From Aquimarina latercula DSM 2041 (GTDB lineage: Bacteria > Bacteroidota > Bacteroidia > Flavobacteriales > Flavobacteriaceae), in NCBI RefSeq assembly GCF_000430645.1, contig NZ_AUMK01000003.1, positions 248,001-312,000 on the forward strand: a stretch of 64,000 nt of DNA. The letters are read 5' to 3'. The position numbers and the translations under genes are program-made. The notes under the pieces were generated by a model that saw only the letters and a list, made by a program, of their open reading frames with translations, searched no databases and was not told the origin of the DNA. Positions 1-8,448 of the stretch are shown piece by piece. The first letter of the stretch is position 1. Every line of letters starts with the position of its first letter.

Positions 1-1
1 T

Positions 2-292
2 ATTTATACTATTTATGCAAGTAAATGGATCGATAATGGTACAGATTGGGGATTGAATGATTATCTTTTTGTTATACAATTAGCATTTAAATATGATGAA
101 GATTCTAAAAAGATTTCTGTAGAAAATAGTAGAATTCTTAAAGATCATATAGGTTTTAAGAAATGGTGGTATTCATTTATGAGATCCTATAAAGAACAAG
201 CTTGTCGAAGAAATTTATGGGCAGAAACATATAATCTAATTCCTCCATCGCCACCACCTCCTGCGATAGAGGACTGGATTTCAAAAAGATAG
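2..292 (+). CDS. C-terminal fragment of an unrecognised protein (cut by window edge)
   Basis: The reading frame is open from the first bases of the window to the TAG at 290-292, so this is the last 96 codons of a longer gene. A TTG at 53 is only an internal codon. The visible part is rich in Trp, Tyr and Lys, contains a cluster around KWWYSF, and ends in a proline run (PPSPPPP) before IEDWISKR. I recognise no domain. No membrane segment or sorting domain is visible in this portion. The next gene is convergent. Confidence 0.6.
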   Translation: MYTIYASKWIDNGTDWGLNDYLFVIQLAFKYDEDSKKISVENSRILKDHIGFKKWWYSFMRSYKEQACRRNLWAETYNLIPPSPPPPAIEDWISKR

Positions 293-318
293 TTATGAAT
301 TCATAGAGTCGTGTTAAT

Positions 319-1275
319 TTAATCATTAAGATCCCAGTTATAATCTAAGTATTTTATTTCTGCATTAGGAGTTATCTTTGTTGTAGAAAAGTTATTAATA
401 AACGGGATTATACCTTTTTTGAAATCCACTTTGTACCATTCAAATATTTTACTAATTTCAATGGAGTTTTCTGAAATTTTATTTTTTGAAGAATCGGTAA
501 TCCAGCTTTTAGAAAGCATATTTAATTGCGAATTTAATTTAGAAGGAAGAAATGCCCCTTTCATCAACTTAGGACAAGAAATAGCAGCACAGTTAAATGC
601 TACATGTAATCTAGGTTCATTAAAATTAGGGCGTACAATAGAGTTTTCTATTTGATTTAGAGAGTATGTTTTATTTCCAGATTTTATGAATTTCTTATCC
701 CAAGGTTTACCATTATTTATATCCTTAATACTTTTTACGGGATAATTACTGGCTATCAGATGAATTGTAGCAGCATTATACAAATTAAACCAATATGCTA
801 ATTTTTCATTTTTGGTCCAATCCTTTTTTGGAGGAGTTACTTCTAAATGTGACAAGTAGATTTCAATGGATTTAATATTTGATTTAAAACCATTATAATT
901 TACTTTTCCAGAAGAGGAGACATGTTTTTTGGTTAAACTATTCCAAATGGTATGATGTGGTCTAATCCTTTCAATATTACCTTTCGTAATCTCTTTTTTT
1001 TCTTTTTTATCTCCGGCCTTGGCTTCTTTTGCAATTTCTCTACCCTTAGATACCTTTATATCAGTTTCTGATTCTTTTACTTTATTAGTTACAATAACAG
1101 AATCTTTTACTTCTATTTTTTCTTCATTAGATATAATTTGCTCAGAGGTGTGATCGACCATAGCAGTATCTATAGCAGTGGTGCTTTCTGGTTTAATATT
1201 AGATTTTTCTTCCTTTTTGTTAGAAGTACATCCGATAATAAAGAGGATAACTAATACAAATGATATTTTTCGCAT
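319..1275 (-). CDS. DUF547-domain lipoprotein
   Basis: The N-terminus is a lipoprotein signal with Cys at residue 16 (FIIGC), so the protein is probably membrane anchored. Residues about 20-105 form a charged, low-complexity Lys/Glu/Ser/Thr linker. The rest, about 105-290, matches DUF547 by its hallmarks: the AYWFNLYNAATIHL segment, the KPWDKKF segment, and RLHVAFNCAAISCPKL with two closely spaced cysteines. The biochemical role of DUF547 is not known to me; bacterial members are usually exported. The gene stands alone, convergent with the truncated left-edge gene. The long polar linker suggests the domain is held away from the membrane. Confidence 0.85.
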   Translation of the reverse strand: MRKISFVLVILFIIGCTSNKKEEKSNIKPESTTAIDTAMVDHTSEQIISNEEKIEVKDSVIVTNKVKESETDIKVSKGREIAKEAKAGDKKEKKEITKGNIERIRPHHTIWNSLTKKHVSSSGKVNYNGFKSNIKSIEIYLSHLEVTPPKKDWTKNEKLAYWFNLYNAATIHLIASNYPVKSIKDINNGKPWDKKFIKSGNKTYSLNQIENSIVRPNFNEPRLHVAFNCAAISCPKLMKGAFLPSKLNSQLNMLSKSWITDSSKNKISENSIEISKIFEWYKVDFKKGIIPFINNFSTTKITPNAEIKYLDYNWDLND

Positions 1276-1357
1276 AGTATTTTGGTTTTAGTACTAGTAG
1301 ATTAGGCCTTATTAAGATAGGCAATTATTTAATAAAATATAAGCAAGGTTTACTTTA

Positions 1358-1954
1358 TTATTTTTTGCAATCTATAGAAACTTGTATTTCATTTAACCTG
1401 TTCCATATTGAGTGATCAATTTCTTTAGGAGATATTCTAAAGATTACTAAGTGTTTATCAATAGAATTACATTCAATATAGGTAGCAATAATATTTAGAG
1501 CGACCTCTTTTTTAGTTGTAAAAGCGTCATAGGTCATTACTTTACCAGCATAAGATGTATTATCAATTTTTTCGAAGAAAGCCTTAGTTTCTTTAACTTT
1601 CTTGGTGGCATCAGGTTCTGATTTAACCATTCCTTGCATTAATCCGATAAAATAATCTTCTAGTTGTGACTCTAAAACTATATTGGATAATGTTGGTTTT
1701 TCATCTAGATACCAAAGAAAGGCATAAGAAAAATAATCCTCAGCACCTTCTTTACCCCAACCAGGAGCAAATCGAACATATTCCGTACCTTTATAATTAA
1801 TTGATGGTGCAAACGATAATGGAAACTCTATAGTTTCTTTTCTCCAATTATCAGGAGCAGATAGATAGTTAATAGATGATTCTTCTTTTTTACAACCACC
1901 AATGAATAACAAAGTAATAATGATAAAAAATGGTATGGTTTTTGGATTTATCAT
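1358..1954 (-). CDS. Lipoprotein of unknown function
   Basis: A signal peptide ends in the lipobox IGGC with Cys at residue 21, followed by a KKEES tether. The remaining 175 residues look like a compact alpha/beta domain with the motifs YVRFAPGWGKEGAEDYFSYAF and, near the end, IFRISPKEIDHSIW. I do not recognise a named family; the pattern resembles uncharacterised lipoproteins common in Flavobacteriia. It lies 82 bp upstream of the DUF547 lipoprotein on the same strand, so the two could be co-transcribed, but the gap leaves room for a separate promoter. Confidence 0.7.
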   Translation of the reverse strand: MINPKTIPFFIIITLLFIGGCKKEESSINYLSAPDNWRKETIEFPLSFAPSINYKGTEYVRFAPGWGKEGAEDYFSYAFLWYLDEKPTLSNIVLESQLEDYFIGLMQGMVKSEPDATKKVKETKAFFEKIDNTSYAGKVMTYDAFTTKKEVALNIIATYIECNSIDKHLVIFRISPKEIDHSIWNRLNEIQVSIDCKK

Positions 1955-2015
1955 AAGGAAATGTTTATTTTAAGACAATATATATACTAATTGTAAAATT
2001 ATATATTGTTTTTTA

Positions 2016-2023
2016 TAAATTTG
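2016..2023 (+). promoter_or_regulatory. Bacteroidota -7 element for the M28-like gene
   Basis: TAAATTTG fits the TAnnTTTG -7 consensus of Bacteroidota and sits 39 bp before the ATG at 2063. A possible -33 TTG lies at 1991-1993 with a 22-base spacer, at the long end of the usual range. Confidence 0.5.
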
Positions 2024-2062
2024 TTAGAAGGAAAGGAAAAATAAGAATACAAAAATTTTAAA

Positions 2063-2947
2063 ATGAAATTATATAAGTTTAGAACATTACTATTATTGAT
2101 TTTTTGCATTCAGATTTCAGTAGCTCAATCATTGACTGATCAAGAAGAAGCAGAGATTATTAATATCCAAAAGGATATTGTTGGTAAACTAACTGGACAT
2201 ATTCCTATAAAAGGAAAAAAGAAATTGTCTAGTAGAGCAAGTAATTCGGAAAGAAGAATCACAGCTGATTATTTATTTAATTACCTGAAAGATTTAGGGA
2301 TTAAAGCAAAACGTAATAATTATAACGTTCAAGATAAAAAAGGGAATCAGTACAATGGATCTAACATATATGCCGAGATTCCTGCTACCAATGGTAGCGA
2401 TGAATATATTGTCTTAGGAGCTCATTATGATACAGCAGAAGGGAGTCCTGGAGCAGTTCATAACGCTACTGGAGTTGCCTTAACTTTATATGTGTCGGAA
2501 AAGCTAACCAAGTTAGCTAATCGTAATATTAATTTTATGATTGTATTTTTTGATCAACAAGAAACGAATATGATTGGCTGTAGAATGTTTGTAAAAAAAC
2601 TACAGGATGATAAATACAATGTAAATTCTATGCATCGTGTAGATTATGTAGGATGGGATAATGACGAAGATAGAGCTATAGAGTTATTAGCATCCAATAT
2701 AAGTTTAGAATCAGCATATCGATTAGAATCTGGTGTACCAGTTTTTAAAAGGAGAGTATCAACTCCAGAGACTAGAGTATTTTCTACTTTAGGGTATGAT
2801 ACGATAACAATAACTGCAGAGTTAATGAATGGAGATAATTCCCCGTATGTGCACCAGTCCGAAGATAAGTATACAACAGTTAATTTTAGGTACCTAGCAT
2901 CTACTTCTTATATAGTCTCTAAAGTAATGAAATCACTTTCTAAATAA
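2063..2947 (+). CDS. Exported M28-family protein with altered catalytic residues
   Basis: A signal peptide ending near QISVAQ (residues 1-22) precedes an M28 (Zn aminopeptidase) fold. The family's first zinc ligand is seen as H121 in GAHYDT, and later ligands as D194 (VDYVG) and H264 (YVHQSED). Two positions are unusual. The bridging aspartate of the usual GADDNASG loop is H133 (GAVHNATG), and the catalytic general base of the usual EE pair is Q166 (DQQET), leaving only E167 as a ligand. By family knowledge, loss of that glutamate should abolish or strongly reduce peptidase activity, so a binding or regulatory role is possible. The length of 294 residues is normal for a one-domain member. The gene is monocistronic, convergent with thrC. 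Confidence 0.8.
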   Translation: MKLYKFRTLLLLIFCIQISVAQSLTDQEEAEIINIQKDIVGKLTGHIPIKGKKKLSSRASNSERRITADYLFNYLKDLGIKAKRNNYNVQDKKGNQYNGSNIYAEIPATNGSDEYIVLGAHYDTAEGSPGAVHNATGVALTLYVSEKLTKLANRNINFMIVFFDQQETNMIGCRMFVKKLQDDKYNVNSMHRVDYVGWDNDEDRAIELLASNISLESAYRLESGVPVFKRRVSTPETRVFSTLGYDTITITAELMNGDNSPYVHQSEDKYTTVNFRYLASTSYIVSKVMKSLSK

Positions 2948-2969
2948 ATTTTAGGATAAATAAAATATT

Positions 2970-3009
2970 CTAAAAGAGTTTCTTCTTAACTAAGAAGAAA
3001 CTCTTTTAG
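2970..3009 (-). terminator. 19-bp hairpin ending the thr operon, overlapping thrC
   Basis: The arms 2970-2988 and 2991-3009 are perfectly complementary around a 2-base loop. On the minus strand the 5' arm is made of the last codons of thrC (Leu-Lys-Glu-Phe-Leu-Leu-Ser-stop region), and the 3' arm is followed by an AT-rich tract. It is placed to end both the thr operon and the convergent M28-like gene. Confidence 0.7.
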
Positions 3010-4275
3010 TTTGTTATAATCATTGGTTTTGATACTTACTTTTTTCTTATCCATTACTTTTTGAATCTGCGGAGGGATTGATATTTTAGTATCTAAAGTT
3101 TCTTCGACAATATCCAAAAACTTAACTGGATGAGCAGTTTCTAAAAATACTCCGTATTCATTTTCCTTTAAATTATATTCTTTTAACCCAAGATAACCGA
3201 CTGCTCCGTGAGGATCTGCTATATACTTTGTCTCTTGATAAACTTCTTTCATAGCTTGTTTTGTGCTTTGGTCATTAAAACTATAAGCAGAAAAACTACT
3301 TTTTAAAGATTCGAAGTTATTGTTGAATAACTGTTGAATTCTAATAAAATTACTTGGATTACCTACATCCATGGCATTAGATATAGTTGCTTTAGAAGGT
3401 TTTGGATCATAATTTTCCGTATTCATATATCTAACAACCGTATCATTTACATTGGTAGCAGCAACGAAGTGTTCGACAGGAAGGCCAAGTTTATGTGCTA
3501 CAATTCCGGCGCAAATATTTCCAAAATTACCACTTGGAACAGAAAATACAATATCTTTTCCTTTACTTTTCAATTGTTTATAAGCAAAAACGAAATAAAA
3601 TAATTGTGGTAACCATCTGGCGATGTTGATAGAATTAGCAGAGGTCAATTGCCTATGATCCGTAATACTTTTGTCCAGAAATGCTTTTTTTACCATATCC
3701 TGACAATCATCAAATACTCCATCTACTTCTAACGCTGTTATATTTTGTCCAAGAGTTGTTAATTGTCTCTCTTGTATATCACTAACTTTACCAGAAGGAT
3801 ATAAAATCACCACATCGACACCTTTAACCCCAAGAAAACCTTGTGCTACCGCACCTCCAGTATCACCAGATGTAGCGACTAATACAGTAACTTTATTATC
3901 ATTAGTTCTATTAAAATATTCTAAACAACGTGCCATAAATCTTGCACCTACATCTTTAAAAGCCATTGTAGGTCCGTGAAAAAGCTCTAACGTACCGATA
4001 TTTTCTTTGATATCAATTACAGGAAAATCAAAACTTAACACATCCCTAAGAATATCCTTTAATTCTGAATCAGGAATCTCATCACCAACGAATTGTTTAA
4101 TAGTTTGAAAACCAATTTCTATGGTGTCTAAATGTTCAATATTATCAAAAAAAGATGAAGGTAAAGGAGTTATACTTTCAGGAAAATATAAACCTTTGTC
4201 TGGCGCTAATCCTTTTATAACAGCTTCAGAAAAAGGTACTTTAGGAGCGTTATTATGTAAACTATAATATTGCAT
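2986..4275 (-). CDS. thrC: Threonine synthase
   Basis: This PLP enzyme converts O-phospho-L-homoserine to L-threonine, the last step of the pathway. The N-terminal MQYYSLHN start and the PLP-lysine motif GPTMAFKDVG (K107) are typical, as are the SGDTGGAVAQGF phosphate-binding loop (about 135-147) and the SANSINIARWLPQ segment. The length of 429 residues fits the family's shorter fungal/E. coli-like class. It is the last gene of thrA-thrB-rid-thrC, 19 bp after the Rid-family gene. Its final codons form one arm of the operon's terminator hairpin. Confidence 0.96.
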   Translation of the reverse strand: MQYYSLHNNAPKVPFSEAVIKGLAPDKGLYFPESITPLPSSFFDNIEHLDTIEIGFQTIKQFVGDEIPDSELKDILRDVLSFDFPVIDIKENIGTLELFHGPTMAFKDVGARFMARCLEYFNRTNDNKVTVLVATSGDTGGAVAQGFLGVKGVDVVILYPSGKVSDIQERQLTTLGQNITALEVDGVFDDCQDMVKKAFLDKSITDHRQLTSANSINIARWLPQLFYFVFAYKQLKSKGKDIVFSVPSGNFGNICAGIVAHKLGLPVEHFVAATNVNDTVVRYMNTENYDPKPSKATISNAMDVGNPSNFIRIQQLFNNNFESLKSSFSAYSFNDQSTKQAMKEVYQETKYIADPHGAVGYLGLKEYNLKENEYGVFLETAHPVKFLDIVEETLDTKISIPPQIQKVMDKKKVSIKTNDYNKLKEFLLS

Positions 4276-4294
4276 TTTTAATCTAGTTTTAGTA

Positions 4295-4660
4295 TTATGA
4301 AACTATAGCAGAAAATTCAATCTCTACTAAAATATTGGGATCAATTAGTTTAGAAACTTCTACCATTGATGTTACAGGTTTTATTTTGCCAAAGTATTCA
4401 CCATGAGCTTTACCAATTTCTTCCCATTTGCTAATGTCTGTACAGTATATTCTAGTTCTAACTATTTGATCTAAATCAGCATTGAATTCTTTTAGTACAT
4501 TCTTTACGGACTCAATAATAGCTTTGGTTTGCTCATATTCGTTTTTTCCTGGAGCAGTTGTTCCTGATACTTCAATGATATTACCAATTTTAATGGCTCT
4601 AGAATATCCTACAATGTCTTCCCAAGGAGAACCTGTTGCTATTTTTTTAATTTCTTGCAT
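4295..4660 (-). CDS. Rid (YjgF/YER057c/UK114) family protein inside the thr operon
   Basis: A 121-residue chorismate-mutase-like Rid fold, recognised by the GNIIEVSGTTAPG strand, the VRTRIYCTDI segment and the closing VEIEFSAIV strand; the family forms trimers. RidA enzymes hydrolyse reactive enamine/imine products of PLP enzymes such as threonine dehydratase. RidA's substrate-binding arginine (R105 in E. coli, in PARSCVEV) is replaced here by T97 in PVTSMVEV. That points to one of the Rid subgroups without classical imine deaminase activity, so I avoid the symbol ridA. The start lies one base after the thrB stop, so it is tightly coupled within the operon; its real substrate is open. Confidence 0.85.
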   Translation of the reverse strand: MQEIKKIATGSPWEDIVGYSRAIKIGNIIEVSGTTAPGKNEYEQTKAIIESVKNVLKEFNADLDQIVRTRIYCTDISKWEEIGKAHGEYFGKIKPVTSMVEVSKLIDPNILVEIEFSAIVS

Positions 4661-4661
4661 A

Positions 4662-5585
4662 TCAATTTATTATTTTAACTCCTTGACTATTGATTTTAGA
4701 AATATGAATATCAAAGTCAAGTCCTGTTTTTGTATACACTTTATGTATTGCGTTTCCCACGTTTTCCGCAGTAATCATACTTTTGCTTAAAGCAAATATG
4801 GAAGGTCCAGAACCCGAAATCCCACATCCTAAAGCACCTTCTGCAATGGCGGCTTTTTTAACGTTTTCAAATTCCGGAATTAGAATCGATCGCATAGGTT
4901 CTATGATCACATCTTCTAAACTACGACCTATTAAATCATAATCCTCAGTAAAAAGCCCAGATATAAAACCTCCAACGTTACCCCATTGATGTATTGCTTG
5001 CTTTAATGTTACATTTTGTTTTATAACGGATCGCGCATCCGAAGTTTTTACTTCAATTTGAGGATGAATAACAGTCATTACCAAATCATCAGGAGTGTGT
5101 AATTTTATCACATCTAAAGGGGCATAACTTCGCACTAAAGTAAATCCGCCTAATAGGGCAGGAGCAACATTATCTGCATGTGCATTTCCACTAGCTAGTT
5201 TTTCTCCTTCCATCGCAAATTCGACTAATTTATGAGGAGAAAAGGGATGATCCAATAAATGATTTACGGCCCAAACGGCTCCTGCGCTACTAGCAGCACT
5301 GCTGCCAATACCACTTCCTGCTTTGATTTTTTTGTAAATTTCAATATCTACTCCTATTTCATTTTTATAATTAGCTAATAAAGCTTCTACAGCAACACCA
5401 GCTACATTTTTTTTAGTGTCTAAAGGGAGATCAGCTCCTTCAATTTTAGTAATTCTTACACCTGGTTTCGAACTAAGTGATATGACCATTTCATCTCCTA
5501 CAGTGTCCAAACAGCAGCCTAAGACATCAAATCCACAAGATAGATTAGCAACGGTAGCTGGAGCAAATATCTTTATACTTTTCAT
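4662..5585 (-). CDS. thrB: Homoserine kinase
   Basis: A GHMP-superfamily kinase phosphorylating L-homoserine to feed ThrC. The ATP-binding motif KAGSGIGSSAASS spans residues 88-100; the N-terminal FAPATVANLSCGFDVLG and the late GCGISGSGPSIFAL glycine-rich segment are diagnostic. At 307 residues it is of normal length. It begins 14 bp after the thrA stop and ends one base before the Rid gene starts, which fits a single polycistronic transcript. Confidence 0.96.
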   Translation of the reverse strand: MKSIKIFAPATVANLSCGFDVLGCCLDTVGDEMVISLSSKPGVRITKIEGADLPLDTKKNVAGVAVEALLANYKNEIGVDIEIYKKIKAGSGIGSSAASSAGAVWAVNHLLDHPFSPHKLVEFAMEGEKLASGNAHADNVAPALLGGFTLVRSYAPLDVIKLHTPDDLVMTVIHPQIEVKTSDARSVIKQNVTLKQAIHQWGNVGGFISGLFTEDYDLIGRSLEDVIIEPMRSILIPEFENVKKAAIAEGALGCGISGSGPSIFALSKSMITAENVGNAIHKVYTKTGLDFDIHISKINSQGVKIIN

Positions 5586-5599
5586 GTTAATATTGAGAT

Positions 5600-8044
5600 T
5601 TACTTTTTACCAATTCTTATAATGTCAGCAAATATACCAGAAGCCGTTACTTCTGCACCAGCACCAGCTCCTTTTACAATAAGAGGTTGTTTTGGATAGC
5701 GATCTGTATAAAAAAGAACAATATTATCACTTCCTTCTAAATTGTAGAATGGATGATCCGAAGGTATATGTTGTAAACCTACCTTTGCTTTACCATTCTC
5801 ATATTGAGCGACATATTTTAATCTACATTCTTTTTTGTTAGCTTCCTCAAGAATTTGAGAAAAATGAGCTTCGTTCTTTTTTAATGATTCGAAAAAATCA
5901 TCAACAGTTGAAGTGTCGAGACTCTGTTGTGGTAAAAAAGCATCCTTTTCGATATCATCTAGCTCCATTATTTGACCACTTTCTCTGGCTAGAATTAAAA
6001 TTTTTCGAGCAACATCTACACCACTTAAATCAATTTTTGGATCTGGCTCAGTGTATCCTTCTTCTTGTGCTTGTTTTACAACATCATAAAAATTAGTGTC
6101 TTCATTATAATTGTTAAATACAAAATTTAAACTACCCGATAATACTGCTTGTATCTTATGTACATTATCACCCGATGCAATTAGATTGTTTAATGTATCA
6201 ATGATAGGCAAACCAGCCCCTACATTAGTTTCATAAAGAAAAGAAGCACTAAATTTTCGCGAAAGCTCTTTTAATTCAGAATAGTTAACATATTCATCAG
6301 CACAAGCAATTTTATTACAGGTTACAACTGCCATACTTTCTGATAAATAGTGCTTGTATACTTTGGCAATATCTGGATTTGCAGTATTATCTACAAAAAT
6401 CGAATTACGGATATTTATTGCTTTAGCAGTTTCAAAGAATTTTTCTGAATTCGCTTTTTCTCCACTAGCTAATTTTTCTTCCCAAGAATTTAGTTTAATT
6501 CCTTGTTCATCAAAAACCATTGTTCTTGAATTAGAAATTCCAACCACTCGTATCTTTAAACGTAATTTATCTTTTAAGTAACTTTTTTGTTGTTCTAATT
6601 GTGATAATAATTTACTACCGACATTACCTACACCTGTAATAAATAAGTTTAGTTGTTTTGTTTTTACTTCGAAAAAACGTTCGTGTAATATATTTAGGGC
6701 TTTTTTGATATCTTTTTTCCCAATTACAACAGAAATATTTTTTTCTGAAGCTCCTTGAGCTATTGCTCTAATATTTACATTGTTTTTACCTAAAGTGCTA
6801 AACATCTTACCACTTAAACCTTGATGGTGATACATATTATCACCAACTAAAGCAACAATAGCAGCATCGTTTTCAATTTTAACAGGATCTACTTTATGCT
6901 TTGTAATTTCAAACTCGAAAGCAGAATCTAAAACTGTTTTAGCTTTTTCTGCATCAATAGCCTCTACAGCTAAGCAGATGGAATGTTCAGAAGAAGCTTG
7001 AGTAATTAAGATTACATTGATGTTTTCTAGAAATAGAGCTTCAAACAAACGTTTTGAAAATCCTGGAATACCAACCATTCCACTTCCTTCTAGTGATATT
7101 ATAGAGATGTTATCGATATGACTAATACCGGTAACTGGTTTTGGTCTATTAGTAACTTCTCTAGTTATCAAGGTACCTTTATCTTCAGGTTTAAAAGTAT
7201 TTTTGATAACAATTGGAATATTTTTATCTAAAACCGGATGAATGGTTGGAGGATAAATAACTTTAGCTCCAAAATGGGACAATTCCATGGCTTCCTGATA
7301 AGAAATATGTGATACAGGTTTTGCTTGTTTTACTAATTTAGGATTGGCAGTATACATTCCACTTACATCTGTCCAAATTTGTAATTTTTCTGCGTGTATA
7401 CCTGATGCTAAAATTGCTGCTGTAAAATCTGATCCGCCTCTTCCTAAAGTTGTAGGTTCTCCAACCGATGTCCTTGCTACAAAACCTGGAAATAGACTGA
7501 TCTGATGTTTGTTATCCTCGGCATATCGTTTTATTCTAAAATTGGTTTCCTCATAATCAATAGTAACTTTCGAAGCTTCAGTTGTTATTATATAATCTCT
7601 AGAATCTTTTAAAACGATGTCTAATCCTTTTACTTTAGCAGCTTCAGAAATTATAAAAGAGGATAGCATTTCTCCAAAACTAGCAATTACAGATTCAGTT
7701 TTAGGAGATAACTCACTTAAAAGATATACTCCTTCACACAAAGATTCTAGTTTATTTAACTCTGATTTGACTTTACTGATGATAGAGCTTTGCGAAACCA
7801 CCGGGATTAATTCCTTGATAGCTTCGAGATGCCTACTTTCTATAGTTGTTAGTGTATTTTTATATTTTTCGTTGTTAGAAGAAGCTTCTTTGCCAGCCTT
7901 TATTAGTAGATCTGTAATTCCACCAAGGGCAGAAACAACCACATAAAGAGGTTTGTTTACAGATTGTTTTTCGATGATTTCTATAACTTTTTCTATAGTA
8001 GTTGCATTTGCAACCGAGGAACCTCCAAATTTTAGAACGTTCAT
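5600..8044 (-). CDS. thrA: Bifunctional aspartokinase / homoserine dehydrogenase I
   Basis: A fusion enzyme of 814 residues. The aspartokinase domain (about 1-300) opens with NVLKFGGSSVANA and contains the TTLGRGGSDFTAA motif. Paired ACT regulatory domains follow (about 315-460; GMVGIPGFSKRLFEAL). Homoserine dehydrogenase fills about 465-814, with the Rossmann motif FITGVGNVGSKLL and the GSLNFVFNN and DPKIDLSGVDVARKILILARE segments. It catalyses the first and third steps from aspartate to threonine, and the ACT domains usually mediate threonine feedback. It is the first gene of the thr operon, 95 bp downstream of a Thr/Ile-rich leader peptide that probably controls the whole unit. Confidence 0.97.
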   Translation of the reverse strand: MNVLKFGGSSVANATTIEKVIEIIEKQSVNKPLYVVVSALGGITDLLIKAGKEASSNNEKYKNTLTTIESRHLEAIKELIPVVSQSSIISKVKSELNKLESLCEGVYLLSELSPKTESVIASFGEMLSSFIISEAAKVKGLDIVLKDSRDYIITTEASKVTIDYEETNFRIKRYAEDNKHQISLFPGFVARTSVGEPTTLGRGGSDFTAAILASGIHAEKLQIWTDVSGMYTANPKLVKQAKPVSHISYQEAMELSHFGAKVIYPPTIHPVLDKNIPIVIKNTFKPEDKGTLITREVTNRPKPVTGISHIDNISIISLEGSGMVGIPGFSKRLFEALFLENINVILITQASSEHSICLAVEAIDAEKAKTVLDSAFEFEITKHKVDPVKIENDAAIVALVGDNMYHHQGLSGKMFSTLGKNNVNIRAIAQGASEKNISVVIGKKDIKKALNILHERFFEVKTKQLNLFITGVGNVGSKLLSQLEQQKSYLKDKLRLKIRVVGISNSRTMVFDEQGIKLNSWEEKLASGEKANSEKFFETAKAINIRNSIFVDNTANPDIAKVYKHYLSESMAVVTCNKIACADEYVNYSELKELSRKFSASFLYETNVGAGLPIIDTLNNLIASGDNVHKIQAVLSGSLNFVFNNYNEDTNFYDVVKQAQEEGYTEPDPKIDLSGVDVARKILILARESGQIMELDDIEKDAFLPQQSLDTSTVDDFFESLKKNEAHFSQILEEANKKECRLKYVAQYENGKAKVGLQHIPSDHPFYNLEGSDNIVLFYTDRYPKQPLIVKGAGAGAEVTASGIFADIIRIGKK

Positions 8045-8083
8045 AATATATTTTTTATAATGATGTATTTAGTAAAGCTTTTC

Positions 8084-8112
8084 GTTAGATTATTTACTTA
8101 AAATAAACTAAC
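8084..8112 (-). promoter_or_regulatory. Hairpin between thr leader peptide and thrA
   Basis: On the minus strand, GTTAG-t-TTATTT and AAATAA-t-CTAAC pair around the loop TAAGT (11 pairs, one internal mismatch). Its 3' arm with the next bases, CTAACGAA (8081-8088), can instead pair with TTCGcgTTAG inside the leader ORF (8211-8220), with a 2-base bulge. These are alternative structures of the kind used in attenuation. No clear uridine tract follows, so the switch mechanism is not settled. Confidence 0.4.
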
Positions 8113-8139
8113 TACTTAATTTCTATGATATATAAATGA

Positions 8140-8253
8140 TTAACCCCTAAGGGTAATAATAATAGTAGAAGTACGTGTAAATGAAGTGTAGGCGAAAGCC
8201 GCTGTTGTTCCTAACGCGAAAAGTAAAACCGAGATTGAAACCGTACTAAACAT
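8140..8253 (-). CDS. thrL: Threonine-operon leader peptide (37 codons)
   Basis: A short ORF absent from normal gene-length cut-offs lies between the thr promoter and thrA. It starts with ATG at 8253 and ends with TAA at 8142-8140. The C-terminal half reads YTSFTRTSTIIITLRG: five Thr and three consecutive Ile codons within 12 residues, the amino acids expected to signal through ribosome stalling at a thr operon. Thr also occurs at residues 4, 16 and 17. The N-terminal half (SISVLLFALGTTAAFA) is unusually hydrophobic and resembles a signal peptide, unlike the short polar enterobacterial ThrL. A small GC-rich hairpin (CCC-TTAG-GGG) overlaps the last codons. The symbol is given by position and codon content. 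Confidence 0.8.
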   Translation of the reverse strand: MFSTVSISVLLFALGTTAAFAYTSFTRTSTIIITLRG

Positions 8254-8275
8254 TAGTTTAATTTATATTTAAGTT

Positions 8276-8306
8276 CAAATGTATAATTTTTTACTTTTGA
8301 ACAAAA
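8276..8306 (-). promoter_or_regulatory. Promoter of the thr operon
   Basis: On the minus strand TTTTG (8302-8306) and TACATTTG (8276-8283) match the Bacteroidota -33 and -7 elements with an 18-base spacer. Transcription would start near 8268, about 15 bases before the leader-peptide ATG, giving a leader RNA of about 225 nt before thrA. Confidence 0.75.
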
Positions 8307-8448
8307 TAAAAACGTTAGTAATCATAAACTTTTATTGATACTTTAATTTAAGGCTGTATTCATTAAGGCATTCTTAAAAAAAACTAATCAAAAAGGATTA
8401 TCAATGTTTGTAAAATGTATCAAAAAATAATCACTAAAATTTAAACTT

